NCBI GenBank assembly: GCA_020402945.1
Contig: JADBYQ010000006.1
Location: 1-64,000, forward strand
From: Cytophagales bacterium
Lineage (GTDB): Bacteria > Bacteroidota > Bacteroidia > Cytophagales > Cyclobacteriaceae
Direction: 5' to 3'
Length of the DNA: 64,000 nt
Both the position numbers and the translations under genes were made by a program. Shown here piece after piece: positions 1-8,717 of the stretch. Numbering within the stretch: the first letter of the stretch is position 1; each line of letters begins with the position of its first letter. Under the pieces are notes generated by a model. The model was not told where the DNA came from. It worked only from the letters and a program-made list of their open reading frames with translations, and searched no databases.

Positions 1-226
1 AGCAATTGGCCACCATGCGTATGTCATTGACAAAAGCAAACAAGGGATGATGGCTGCCACGGCCAGGCTTCTTGGGGTTGTACCCTTTTTTGCTGCCTTC
101 CTGTTCCCCGTAACGGGTGATCGCACTGCTGTCCATATCCAACGTGTAATTGTCAAATTGGACATGCTCAAAAAACCACGTGTACAGTTCAATGAAAATT
201 TGGTGGTTCATTGATGGTGTAAATTT
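1..226 (-). pseudogene. DDE transposase fragment (IS4/IS1380-like), cut by window edge
   Basis: Reading the minus strand from 226 gives an open frame of about 75 codons that runs off the left edge. It contains LDMDSSAITRYGEQEG followed by GYNPKKPGRGSHHPL, which I recognise as the catalytic-core signature of a DDE_Tnp_1 (IS4/IS1380-like) insertion-sequence transposase; the D in DMDSS would be the first DDE acidic residue. A stop (TAA at 227-229) closes the frame upstream, so the roughly 100-residue N-terminus expected of the family is missing in frame. An ATG at 211-209 could start a short product but sits inside the conserved part. A -1 shift in the five-A run just upstream would join SGFK to KFTPSMN, so frameshift decay or slippage are both possible. 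The C-terminal half lies outside the window. Sure it is transposase-derived; unsure of the IS family. Confidence 0.65.
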
Positions 227-388
227 TTAAACCCAGATTTTGCAGCCAACTGCAAAATCTGCCCAGAGGGCTGAGGAAAGCCCAAAAAGGGCTTTTTCAG
301 GGTTAATCTTGACCAAAATGCCATACATTTTGCGTCAACCGCAAGCAAATTTTGCTACTGCAAAATTTGAGATAGATAAAAAATTTAC
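219..388. repeat. Hairpin array bounded by 10-bp inverted repeats
   Basis: GTAAATTTTT (219-228) and AAAAATTTAC (379-388) are perfect inverted repeats enclosing five consecutive short hairpins: a 12-bp perfect stem with a CCAA loop (234-261, arm CAGATTTTGCAG), a 7-bp stem AAAGCCC/GGGCTTT with a further paired base (271-300), AAAATG/CATTTT (315-331), TTGCG/CGCAA (330-344) and a 10-bp perfect stem CAAATTTTGC/GCAAAATTTG (346-369). No convincing protein is encoded here. It lies immediately upstream of, and touches, the transposase remnant. It could be a MITE-like insertion, the subterminal region of the insertion sequence, or a structured RNA; the sequence alone does not decide. Confidence 0.6.
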
Positions 389-458
389 AAAATAAAGATG
401 CTAACTTTTGGCAAATCGAGAGTCAAACACTTCGCTAAGAAAGTCACAGGAAATAAGA

Positions 459-2582
459 CTAAGACTCTAGCAGTTGATGGAGAATTGTTTTTGCAGCTTC
501 GGTAATCGGTGTTCCTGGTCCAAAAATTCCTGTAACGCCTGCATTGTATAAAAAATCATAATCCTTTTTTGGAATTACACCACCCGCCACCACGCGAATA
601 TCCGGGCGTCCAATTTTTCTCAGTGCTGCAATCAACTCCGGCACAAGCGTTTTGTGCCCTGCAGCCAAACTGCTGGCACCCACTACGTGGACATCATTTT
701 CTGCGGCTTGTTTTGCCACTTCCTCTGGTGTTTGAAAGAGCGGCCCGATATCTACGTCAAAACCTAAATCAGCAAAGGCTGTGGCAATGACTTTAGCACC
801 ACGATCATGGCCGTCTTGCCCCATCTTGGCCACCAATATGCGCGGTCTTCGTCCATCCAATTCGGCAAACTCATCGGACAACGCTCTCACTGCTGCCAAC
901 TCATCTTTGTTTTTCATTTCATTCGAATATACACCAGAAATAGATTGAATGGTCGCCTTGTAGCGGCCAAACGTCTTCTCCATCGCTGCTGAAATTTCAC
1001 CAAGTGTTGCTCTATGCCTTGCAGCAATAATGGCAGCTTCTAGCAAATTCCCATCGCCTGTCGAAGTTACCCTCTCTAATTCTTGTAATGCGGAGGCAAC
1101 GGCTTGCTGATTGCGTTCAAGTTTCAGCTTTTCTAATCTTGCAATTTGTTCCAGTCGTACCGCTGTATTGTCGATATCCAAAATTTCGAAATCGGGCTTT
1201 TCGTCCGTTTGGTATTGATTTACTCCAACGATCACATCTTTACCCGAGTCGATTCGGGCCTGCTTGGCTGCAGCTGCTTCTTCAATTCTCATTTTCGGAA
1301 TACCACTCTCAATCGCCTTTGTCATTCCACCCAGGTTCTCGACTTCTTCGATTAACGCCCACGCTTTATCGACCAATTGTTCTGTTAAATATTCCACATA
1401 AAAGGAACCGCCAAGTGGATCGACCACTTTTGTTACGCCCAATTCTTTCTGAAGGTATAACTGTGTGTTACGGGCGATTCTGGCCGAAAAATCTGTAGGC
1501 AATGCAATAGCTTCGTCTAATGAGTTTGTATGCAGCGACTGCGTTCCACCGAACACAGCGGCCAGTGCTTCAATGCACGTGCGCGTGACGTTGTTATATG
1601 GGTCTTGTTCGGTTAAGCTCCATCCAGATGTTTGGCAATGGGTGCGCAACGCCATCGACTTTGGATTTTTCGGATGAAATTGCTGCACAATACGCGCCCA
1701 CAGTAAACGGCCGGCACGCAACTTGGCCACTTCCATAAAAAAATTCATGCCGATGCCCCAAAAGAAAGACAGCCTCGGTGCGAAATCATCGATAGCAATT
1801 CTGGCTTTCAAACCTGCACGAATATATTCTAATCCGTCAGCCAATGTGTAGGCCAATTCGAGATGGGCTGGCGCGCCAGCTTCATGCATGTGATACCCGC
1901 TTATACTTATACTATTGAACTTAGGCATCTGCTTTGAGCAATAGGAAAAAATATCGGCAACAATTCGCATGGAACTCGCAGGCGGATAGATGTACGTATT
2001 GCGTACCATGAACTCTTTCAAAATATCATTTTGAATTGTGCCGCTTAGTTGACTTGGCTTTACACCTTGCTCTTCAGCAGCTACAATGTAAAAAGCCATG
2101 ATAGGGATAACAGCTCCATTCATCGTCATTGAAACCGACATCTTATCAAGCGGAATCTGATCAAACAAAATTTTCATGTCCAATACAGAATCGATTGCCA
2201 CACCTGCCTTACCTACATCACCAGCCACACGTGGATGATCTGAATCATAACCCCGGTGCGTGGCAAGATCGAACGCTACTGAAAGGCCTTTTTGACCGGC
2301 CGCTAAGTTTCTTCTATAGAATGCATTCGATTCTGCTGCCGTAGAAAATCCAGCATATTGCCTGATCGTCCATGGGCGCACGGTATACATGGTAGCATAA
2401 GGGCCACGCAAATAAGGAGGAAGACCAGCTTGTAAGTCACCTAGTTTCTTGTTCTTTATGTCTGCAGCAGAATATTCCGACTTAATCTCAATTTTCTCTG
2501 GAGAAATCCAAGACTCATTTGCCCCACTTACTGGTGAAGCAACTAATGAATTGAGGGTGACAGTTGAAAAATCCGGTTTCAT
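459..2582 (-). CDS. mutB: Methylmalonyl-CoA mutase, large (catalytic) subunit
   Basis: This adenosylcobalamin enzyme interconverts methylmalonyl-CoA and succinyl-CoA in the cytoplasm. At 707 residues it is near the family's usual 710-730. The N-terminal TIM barrel carries the hallmark [13 protein letters not shown] stretch (about residue 67) and [16 protein letters not shown]. The C-terminal B12-binding domain starts near residue 578 with [14 protein letters not shown]; His592 in DGHDRG is the expected lower-axial cobalt ligand, and GGVIP follows near 667. The ATG overlaps the stop of the upstream small-subunit gene (ATGA), so the two are translationally coupled. The gene ends next to the transposase debris at the left edge, with no obvious terminator. 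Very secure call. Confidence 0.97.
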   Translation of the reverse strand: MKPDFSTVTLNSLVASPVSGANESWISPEKIEIKSEYSAADIKNKKLGDLQAGLPPYLRGPYATMYTVRPWTIRQYAGFSTAAESNAFYRRNLAAGQKGLSVAFDLATHRGYDSDHPRVAGDVGKAGVAIDSVLDMKILFDQIPLDKMSVSMTMNGAVIPIMAFYIVAAEEQGVKPSQLSGTIQNDILKEFMVRNTYIYPPASSMRIVADIFSYCSKQMPKFNSISISGYHMHEAGAPAHLELAYTLADGLEYIRAGLKARIAIDDFAPRLSFFWGIGMNFFMEVAKLRAGRLLWARIVQQFHPKNPKSMALRTHCQTSGWSLTEQDPYNNVTRTCIEALAAVFGGTQSLHTNSLDEAIALPTDFSARIARNTQLYLQKELGVTKVVDPLGGSFYVEYLTEQLVDKAWALIEEVENLGGMTKAIESGIPKMRIEEAAAAKQARIDSGKDVIVGVNQYQTDEKPDFEILDIDNTAVRLEQIARLEKLKLERNQQAVASALQELERVTSTGDGNLLEAAIIAARHRATLGEISAAMEKTFGRYKATIQSISGVYSNEMKNKDELAAVRALSDEFAELDGRRPRILVAKMGQDGHDRGAKVIATAFADLGFDVDIGPLFQTPEEVAKQAAENDVHVVGASSLAAGHKTLVPELIAALRKIGRPDIRVVAGGVIPKKDYDFLYNAGVTGIFGPGTPITEAAKTILHQLLES

Positions 2583-3718
2583 GCGTTAGTAAGAAGTTGA
2601 AATTTTTTCCAAGCCTCGTCTGCCAATTCTTTAGTGAGTTGTTCTACTAAGTAAGAACCAGCCAGTGGATCAGCCACTAACGAAAAAAAAGATTCTGCCC
2701 GCAAAACGGAAGATGTATTTCTCGCCATTCGCACCATGGTCGAATTCGTGTAATCTTCTGGTTCTAGTGTTAGACCGTCACAACCACCCATTATCGCGGC
2801 CATCGCTGCATAAGTTTCTTTAATCAGATTTCCGTGAGGCTGAAATGCGGCACTCACCCGCGCATTGGATACGGCATAAATAAAAAGCGGATTCGAAGAG
2901 TTGACTTGATAAGCAACTAAGATTAAGTTCCACAATGCACGCAAGACCCGCGGCTTAACCGCTTCTAAAAAAAAATCGTTTCCTATTGGAAGGGAAAACG
3001 ATATGTGAGAAGTCGCTTTCTCGGCCGAGAGTCCAAGCTCTTTCAAATGTTCTACTCGTTCCACCGCTTTTAGCAATGCTGTTGCCAATTGATCGGCTGC
3101 TGTCTCTTCATTCGCTAACAGAACACCAGCACCCCTAAAGTTTGCCCATTCTCGAAACATTACAACCTGCAAAAAATCAGGATCACCTTTCCAATACAAA
3201 CTGGTGTTAATACTTTCCTTGACGAATTTTTCGTCTGCAAACGCATGCAAGGAAGCCAAAAAACGTTCAGACTTGCCACTTATAAAAAAATGTGTCGCGC
3301 AATAGGGCATTTGAATTCCTTCCAGAAGTTTCCCCGCGTCTTCAAATTCAGCGGGCAAATCGAAAACAATCCCATCAGCACCGTTTTGTAGATGTTCTAG
3401 CGCTTGTGCATTCGCTTGCAATGCATCATTAACTAAAACTCTCGGCATATTAAGCCAATGACGGGCACCTCCAAAATTTTCAGAAGAAGCGGGCAGTCGT
3501 GCTGCCTGCCAACTTTTTACATCCGTTGCAGAATAGTAAGGATTCCACTCAAGTCCTTCCTTTCTTATGCGCAGATCTTCCAACCTGCTTCCATTTTCCA
3601 GCTCACTTGCTGCTGCCGTTGCCCAATTTTGGGTTGATTGCGCAGGAAAGATATGTTCCACGAATTGTTTCACGAATTCAATTTTGGTTCTGCTTTCAAG
3701 TTGGAATTTAGTTTGCAC
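2579..3718 (-). CDS. mutA: Methylmalonyl-CoA mutase small subunit, short form
   Basis: The position directly upstream of mutB with a 4-bp ATGA overlap, together with mutase-like segments such as [18 protein letters not shown] and [21 protein letters not shown], identifies the non-catalytic partner of MutB. It is only 379 residues. Small subunits that I know of are longer and end in a degenerate B12-type domain; here the protein stops right after the barrel segment [20 protein letters not shown], so the C-terminal domain is absent. The frame is clean up to the coupled stop, which argues for a genuine short form and not a fresh frameshift. Translation appears to start at GTG (3718-3716), with no in-frame ATG nearby. 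It is divergent from dnaA across a gap of about 168 bp. Confidence 0.88.
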   Translation of the reverse strand: MQTKFQLESRTKIEFVKQFVEHIFPAQSTQNWATAAASELENGSRLEDLRIRKEGLEWNPYYSATDVKSWQAARLPASSENFGGARHWLNMPRVLVNDALQANAQALEHLQNGADGIVFDLPAEFEDAGKLLEGIQMPYCATHFFISGKSERFLASLHAFADEKFVKESINTSLYWKGDPDFLQVVMFREWANFRGAGVLLANEETAADQLATALLKAVERVEHLKELGLSAEKATSHISFSLPIGNDFFLEAVKPRVLRALWNLILVAYQVNSSNPLFIYAVSNARVSAAFQPHGNLIKETYAAMAAIMGGCDGLTLEPEDYTNSTMVRMARNTSSVLRAESFFSLVADPLAGSYLVEQLTKELADEAWKKFQLLTNA

Positions 3719-3886
3719 TTTTTCAATAAGAATTAAAAAAAAGAATCAGATTCCACTACTGAAATTCTTTTCAAAAAGTCAAGAGTGAATTTTAATTTAT
3801 ATCACTTTTGGATTTCATTTTTTTTTACACCTTTGTCTCCCCCAAGAGAAAAAAACAACAAAAACCCCTATTCATTGAACTCAATA

Positions 3887-5317
3887 ATGCCCGTTGAAGC
3901 CGCTACTGTCTGGAATGATTGCCTGCACATCATCAAAGCGAGCGTAGACGAACAAAGCTTTAACACGTGGTTTAAACCAATTACTCCTTTGCGCAATCAA
4001 GGAGAGGTATTGACGATTCAAGTACCCTCTCAATTCTTCTATGAGTGGCTGGAGGAGCATTATGTTCCCGTTCTCAAAAAAGCGGTGCATCAAGTTTTAG
4101 GTACAAATGGTCGGCTTGAATATTCCGTCATCGTTGACAGTGGAAACCATAATAACCCACCCGTATTGGTAAATTACCCCAACGGAAATGGATTTAAAAA
4201 AAGCAACGCGCAGGCCGTTAATACTAATGGCCACGATCAATATTCACCCTTTAGCTTCAAGGCACTAAACCCACAAACAGTAAATTCAAGGCTCAATCCG
4301 AATTATTCGTTTGACAACTTTGTAGAGGGAGACTGTAACCGACTTGCTCGCTCAGCCGGTGTAGCTGTTGCGAAAAAACCAGGTACTACTTCGTTCAACC
4401 CTTTGATGCTGTATGGTGGAGTGGGCGTTGGTAAAACGCACTTGGTTCAAGCCATTGGAAATGAAATCAAAAAAAATCTACCTTCTAAGATTGTCTTGTA
4501 TGTAGATCAGAACGATTTCACAAGTCAATTCTTAAATGCACTGCAAAACCACAAGATGCAGGAATTCCAGAATTTTTATTTGCAGGTAGACTTGCTGATT
4601 TTGGATGACGTGCAGTTTTTAGCGGGCCGAGAAAAAACACAAGAAATATTTTTCCATATTTTTAATCAGTTGCACCAGTCGGGTAAGCAGATCATCATGA
4701 CGAGCGATTGCCCGCCACGTGATTTGAAAGGATTCCAAGAGCGACTCCTCTCTAGGTTTAAATGGGGTCTTACAGCAGACTTACAAGAGCCTGATTTCGA
4801 AACAAAACTTGCGATCATTCACAATAAGATGCAATCCGATGGTATCGAAATTCCAACTGAGGTGGCGGAATACCTCGCGTTTAGTGTAGATACCAACTTG
4901 CGCGATATGGAAGGAGTCTTGAACTCATTACTCTTCCACGCGACTCTGTTGAAAAAAGAAATCGATTTAGAGCTTGCAAAAGAAGTTCTCAAGAACATCG
5001 TTAAAGAAATTCAAGCGGATGTAAGTGTTGACTTCATCCAAAAAACAGTGGGCGATTACTTCAAAGTTGACTTGGAAGCAATGAAGAGCAAGGTGAAGAA
5101 GCGCGAAATCGTTATTCCTCGCCAAACCGCTATGTATTTCTGCAAACGCTACACCCAGTTAACTTTAGCACTGATTGGCGAAAACTTTGGCGGTAGAGAT
5201 CATAGCACGGTGATCCACGCTTTGGAATCCGTTGAAGACATGATGAAAACAGATGCCAACTTCAAAAACAGCGTAGAAGAACTGACAAAGAAGTTTAAGT
5301 CACGTATTTCGGCTTAG
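3887..5317 (+). CDS. dnaA: Chromosomal replication initiator protein DnaA
   Basis: DnaA binds DnaA boxes and opens the replication origin. The track ORF begins at 3785, but the conserved N-terminus starts at the ATG at 3887 (MPVEAATVWNDCLHIIKAS), giving 476 residues, normal for the family. Domain I is followed by a poorly conserved linker, then the AAA+ core with Walker A GGVGVGKTH (residues 177-185), Walker B LLILDDVQF (about 236-244), and the C-terminal helix-turn-helix signature GGRDHSTVIHA (about 435-445). The leader holds a T-rich stretch and TACACCTTTG, close to but not matching the TAnnTTTG promoter box. I saw no cluster of TTATCCACA-type DnaA boxes on either side, so the origin is not evidently here. 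It converges with the amidohydrolase gene, 2 bp away. Confidence 0.97.
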   Translation: MPVEAATVWNDCLHIIKASVDEQSFNTWFKPITPLRNQGEVLTIQVPSQFFYEWLEEHYVPVLKKAVHQVLGTNGRLEYSVIVDSGNHNNPPVLVNYPNGNGFKKSNAQAVNTNGHDQYSPFSFKALNPQTVNSRLNPNYSFDNFVEGDCNRLARSAGVAVAKKPGTTSFNPLMLYGGVGVGKTHLVQAIGNEIKKNLPSKIVLYVDQNDFTSQFLNALQNHKMQEFQNFYLQVDLLILDDVQFLAGREKTQEIFFHIFNQLHQSGKQIIMTSDCPPRDLKGFQERLLSRFKWGLTADLQEPDFETKLAIIHNKMQSDGIEIPTEVAEYLAFSVDTNLRDMEGVLNSLLFHATLLKKEIDLELAKEVLKNIVKEIQADVSVDFIQKTVGDYFKVDLEAMKSKVKKREIVIPRQTAMYFCKRYTQLTLALIGENFGGRDHSTVIHALESVEDMMKTDANFKNSVEELTKKFKSRISA

Positions 5318-5319
5318 TC

Positions 5320-6453
5320 TTAGTTAGGCACGGTTCTGAAAATTGTTTGATCAATTCCCGGAATCACCTTTAACGCATTTTCATAATACACTTTTTTCAG
5401 TACTGAGTCCGGAAGTTCTAACCCATACAACTTCCAATGGGCGTGGTATTTTCTGTAATAGTCAAAATACTCATCGCCTGTTTCTAATACACGGAAGTAA
5501 GTGTAGTATTCTTCTTTTTTATAGGTGTCTTTGCCAAACATCACGCGATCTTGATACTTGATCATAAAAGCACGAGCTGCTTTCGGCTGTCTGCCGAGCT
5601 CTGCTAACACCGCCCCCAGTTCAGTGTACACGTTAGGCATTTCATCGAACAGTTTTCCTAATCGCTCCAAATCGTTGCCAAACCAACCGAGGTGAGCATT
5701 AATGAACTTCGTGTTCGGATGTTTTTTGAAAACATTATGCTGTTCGCTCATTATCTGCTCGAAGGGTGGAATTTTCTTGGGGTCGCGATATCGATCCGGA
5801 TTCTTTTTTAATTCTAACCAACGTTCATTGTGCTTGTCTTTCGGATTCCAAAACGAATTCGGCTCGCCCGAATGAATTAAAACCGGAATACCCAACTCTC
5901 CACACTTCGCCCAGATCGGATCAAGTCGAGGATCATCCACGGCTATCCGATTGCCTTCATTGTCTTTGTCCGTTAGACCAAGTCCTTTATACACTTTCAA
6001 TCCTTTTACACCTTGTCTCGCAGCCTCGTCCATCATGGCAAGTGTCTCTTCTGGCCAGCCCTTGTCATCCAGATTTTCGAAATTGATATTGAGGAAAACG
6101 ACAAATCGGTTCGGGTGATTTTTGCTCACGTTGTCCAGTGACCACTCCAGAACTTTTCCGCGAAAGCCACTTAAGTTTACCATCACGCCCATGTTGAGCG
6201 AATCCATTTCAACCACCAATTTATCTAAATCTTGAATTGGCATAATCCATTGGTGATTGTGCACATCGATGAAAGGAAACTTTGAGTGAGTAAGTGGATG
6301 CTCCTGAACTTTTAATGTAGAGATCGGATCATATTCCTCTACATCCATTACGTCCAATTGGTATTGAATTTTGCCAATGAGCAAAAAGGCAATGGCCAAA
6401 AAAATAAGCAGAAGGCTAGGAAGCCCGATCCACTTCCGTTTAGAAAATGACAT
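5320..6453 (-). CDS. Membrane-anchored amidohydrolase-2 family metal hydrolase
   Basis: A 377-residue protein with an uncleaved-looking N-terminal hydrophobic segment (about residues 12-27) followed by a TIM-barrel amidohydrolase. Metal-site motifs are visible in order: FIDVHNHQW (HxH after strand 1), GVKGLKVYKGLG (a Lys on the barrel), IPVLIHSGEP (His), FINAHLGWFG (His) and VMFGKDTYKK (Asp after strand 8). This is the layout of the amidohydrolase-2 family, which includes decarboxylases and lactonases. The membrane anchor implies a periplasm-facing enzyme; the substrate cannot be told. It is followed on the same strand by nothing and converges with dnaA. The next gene upstream is a DUF2911 protein 38 bp away, so they may be cotranscribed. 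Confidence 0.8.
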   Translation of the reverse strand: MSFSKRKWIGLPSLLLIFLAIAFLLIGKIQYQLDVMDVEEYDPISTLKVQEHPLTHSKFPFIDVHNHQWIMPIQDLDKLVVEMDSLNMGVMVNLSGFRGKVLEWSLDNVSKNHPNRFVVFLNINFENLDDKGWPEETLAMMDEAARQGVKGLKVYKGLGLTDKDNEGNRIAVDDPRLDPIWAKCGELGIPVLIHSGEPNSFWNPKDKHNERWLELKKNPDRYRDPKKIPPFEQIMSEQHNVFKKHPNTKFINAHLGWFGNDLERLGKLFDEMPNVYTELGAVLAELGRQPKAARAFMIKYQDRVMFGKDTYKKEEYYTYFRVLETGDEYFDYYRKYHAHWKLYGLELPDSVLKKVYYENALKVIPGIDQTIFRTVPN

Positions 6454-6491
6454 GGTTAAAAAAAAGTATGTAAAATCGCTTTATTATTTGA

Positions 6492-7037
6492 CTATTGAGC
6501 GGTGATCGGCACCCGAACGATAATCCTATCCCAAACAAAATCCATATTTACACCTATAGAATCGCTTGCGAAATTGATAATAAATTGTTCAACTTCTGTT
6601 GGGGAGATAATTACAGGCACGTCTACTTTCGCAATATCTTTTTTGTAATCGGGCTCAAATGCACCAGAGAATGAGCCCACCTCACTATTCAATGATACGA
6701 GAAATGATTGCGGTCCTGGCACAGTATACATACGGTAACTACCAGCCTTTACAGACTTCCCTGCAAAATTGATATCCTTACTGAATGTGATTTCGGTGGG
6801 GGCGTTTGCTCCAAGCCTCCAATATTTTCCATAAGGCTGTAACGCACCATCTTTCTCTTCACCAAAAATCAATCTTCCTTTCTTAAAGGGTTGGCAATAG
6901 GCCACTTTAATGTCCAGCCCATTTTCACTGAAGCTTGTCGTGGTCGGGGGACTTTTTGGAAATAAATTACTATACACAATAAAACCTACAAAGGCCACTA
7001 GTAGCAGGCCAACACCAACGAGTATTTTCTTTAACAT
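6492..7037 (-). CDS. DUF2911 family membrane-anchored protein
   Basis: A 181-residue protein with one N-terminal transmembrane segment (about residues 4-23) and an exported domain. The string YGKYWRLGANAPTEITFSKD and, shortly after, AGSYRMYTVPG are typical of the DUF2911 family, common in Bacteroidota and predicted to be a beta-sandwich; its biochemical role is unknown. The family match is by recollection of these motifs. It sits between the HtrA-like protease and the amidohydrolase, all on the minus strand. Confidence 0.75.
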   Translation of the reverse strand: MLKKILVGVGLLLVAFVGFIVYSNLFPKSPPTTTSFSENGLDIKVAYCQPFKKGRLIFGEEKDGALQPYGKYWRLGANAPTEITFSKDINFAGKSVKAGSYRMYTVPGPQSFLVSLNSEVGSFSGAFEPDYKKDIAKVDVPVIISPTEVEQFIINFASDSIGVNMDFVWDRIIVRVPITAQ

Positions 7038-7139
7038 AAAATTGGGATTTGGTTGAAGTGATTTACAATATACGAATTTTTTTAGAGCATTTCATTTCAG
7101 AAAGTCTCACTTGTAAAAAAGGGATATCTTACCCAGCAA

Positions 7140-8570
7140 TTATCGCAAGTTAAACCGAAGTGGTACTTCTTGCCGTGAGCTATTAAACCCGTAGAGATAT
7201 ACCTGCCCTTTGAATTCATTAAAGAAATCAATTACCTCTTGCGGGTTCTTTACTCGTTGCCGATTAATAGAAACAATCGTATAATTTTCAGGGAGCCCTA
7301 ATCTACTGAAAAGTCCATCTCGTATTTTATTGACCCTAACGCCATAATCGACTGCCTCAAGGTTGGCTCCCAAAGTCGCATCACTAAAAATCTTACGCTT
7401 AACTAAATTAGTATCGCCATTTTTGTTGAAAAGGGTAACAGTTGCACTCAATTTCTTTCCATTCCGCAAATAATCAATGTTCACTTTGTCGCCCGGATAG
7501 CGATAGCTCAATTCCTCTTCAAACGCACTCTTTGAGTTGATCTCTGCTTCATTTAGCCTTATGATGATATCTCCTTCTTGTAGCCCTGCCTTGGCAGCAG
7601 CTCCTCCTCTTGACAAATCGCCCAGTAACACACCTTTGAATTCTTTCACGTTCACATCCAGATCATATTTTTTGGCGTTTTGGTAATCATATTCCATCAC
7701 ATCGCCACCAAAGATTGCTTTTTGCGGAAGGCCGTATTTAATCAAATCTTCTACTACTTTTTTGGCAATATCCACTGGCACGGCAAACGCATACCCAGTG
7801 TAAGAACCCGTTCGCGATAAAATAGCTGTATTAATTCCAACCAAGTCGCCATTCTTATTGACCAAAGCTCCACCGCTATTGCCAGGGTTAATGGCTGCAT
7901 CTGTTTGAATAAACGATTCAATAGGGAACTTGTCTTCGACAACATTTATTCTCCTCCCCTTCGCGCTCACAATACCCACCGTTACCGTTGAGGAAAGTGA
8001 GAAGGGATTTCCTACGGCAACAACCCACTCGCCCACCGCCAAAGTCTTTGAAGTTCCAAGTGTAATAGCTGGAAGATTTGTTTCTTTGATTTTCAGAACC
8101 GCCAAATCGGTTGATGGGTCTGTTCCAATTAACTCCGCATCATAGGATTTTTTGTTGTAGAGAACTTGAATTTTCTCGGCCGATTCCACTACGTGATTGT
8201 TGGTAACAATATATCCATCTTGCGTAAAGATGACACCCGAACCAGAGCTGACTTGAGTTTGAGAACCTCCTCCTCCAAATAATAGATCCCAATAGGAATA
8301 GGTTGCTCCGCTCTGCGAAATACTATTGATGTATACCACGCTGGGTGTTGCTTTAGTAGCAGCAAGGCTAAAGTCCACATTGTCGCTAGCAACAGCCGTG
8401 GAAGGCTGAACAATGTTGGGACGATAGATTTCTTTTGGCTCAAAATTGTTGACATTCAATTCTTGTTTCGCTTGCTGGCGGGCAGTTTTTTCTGTCTGGT
8501 AGGCAAAAAAAGCATAAGCACCGGCTAATCCCGCTAGAAATCCTACTAGTATTGTTTTAAATGTATTCAT
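7140..8570 (-). CDS. HtrA/DegP-type periplasmic serine protease
   Basis: Trypsin-like S1C protease for envelope protein quality control. The track start lies upstream, but the ATG at 8570 gives a natural N-terminus with a transmembrane or signal-anchor segment (MNTFKTILVGFLAGLAGAYA) and 476 residues. The catalytic triad is complete: His126 in IVTNNHVVES, Asp155 in DPSTDLAVLK, Ser232 in NPGNSGGALVN. A PDZ domain follows (around GVLLGDLSRGGAAAKAGLQ), and a degenerate second PDZ ends the protein (NKIRDGLFSRLGLPENY). Its start faces the GH3-family gene divergently across about 147 bp, which probably holds both promoters. Could be named degP or degQ; I do not choose. Confidence 0.92.
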   Translation of the reverse strand: MNTFKTILVGFLAGLAGAYAFFAYQTEKTARQQAKQELNVNNFEPKEIYRPNIVQPSTAVASDNVDFSLAATKATPSVVYINSISQSGATYSYWDLLFGGGGSQTQVSSGSGVIFTQDGYIVTNNHVVESAEKIQVLYNKKSYDAELIGTDPSTDLAVLKIKETNLPAITLGTSKTLAVGEWVVAVGNPFSLSSTVTVGIVSAKGRRINVVEDKFPIESFIQTDAAINPGNSGGALVNKNGDLVGINTAILSRTGSYTGYAFAVPVDIAKKVVEDLIKYGLPQKAIFGGDVMEYDYQNAKKYDLDVNVKEFKGVLLGDLSRGGAAAKAGLQEGDIIIRLNEAEINSKSAFEEELSYRYPGDKVNIDYLRNGKKLSATVTLFNKNGDTNLVKRKIFSDATLGANLEAVDYGVRVNKIRDGLFSRLGLPENYTIVSINRQRVKNPQEVIDFFNEFKGQVYLYGFNSSRQEVPLRFNLR

Positions 8571-8701
8571 CTGATTCCAGTTTAGTCCGTCAACGCAAAG
8601 CGATTGCTTTTGTTGAGTGGCGGGGGCGCAAATGTCGAACCAAAACCAAAAAATGAAATTTTGGCAGTAAAAGATAGGATCCGAACCTCCACACATTTTT
8701 T

Positions 8702-8709
8702 TACCTTTG
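8702..8709 (+). promoter_or_regulatory. -7 promoter box of the GH3-family gene
   Basis: TACCTTTG is an exact match to the Bacteroidota -7 consensus TAnnTTTG, 8 bp before the ATG at 8718. No TTTG is found at the expected spacing upstream, so only half the promoter is seen. If used, the transcript would have almost no leader. Confidence 0.4.
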
Positions 8710-8717
8710 CGGCATCT

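Noticed and set aside
1088-1498. 136-residue plus-strand ORF across mutB
   Set aside because: Antisense to the conserved mutB frame; composition is that of a shadow frame.
3719-3886. Possible replication origin next to dnaA
   Set aside because: No cluster of TTATCCACA-like boxes was found near the gene.
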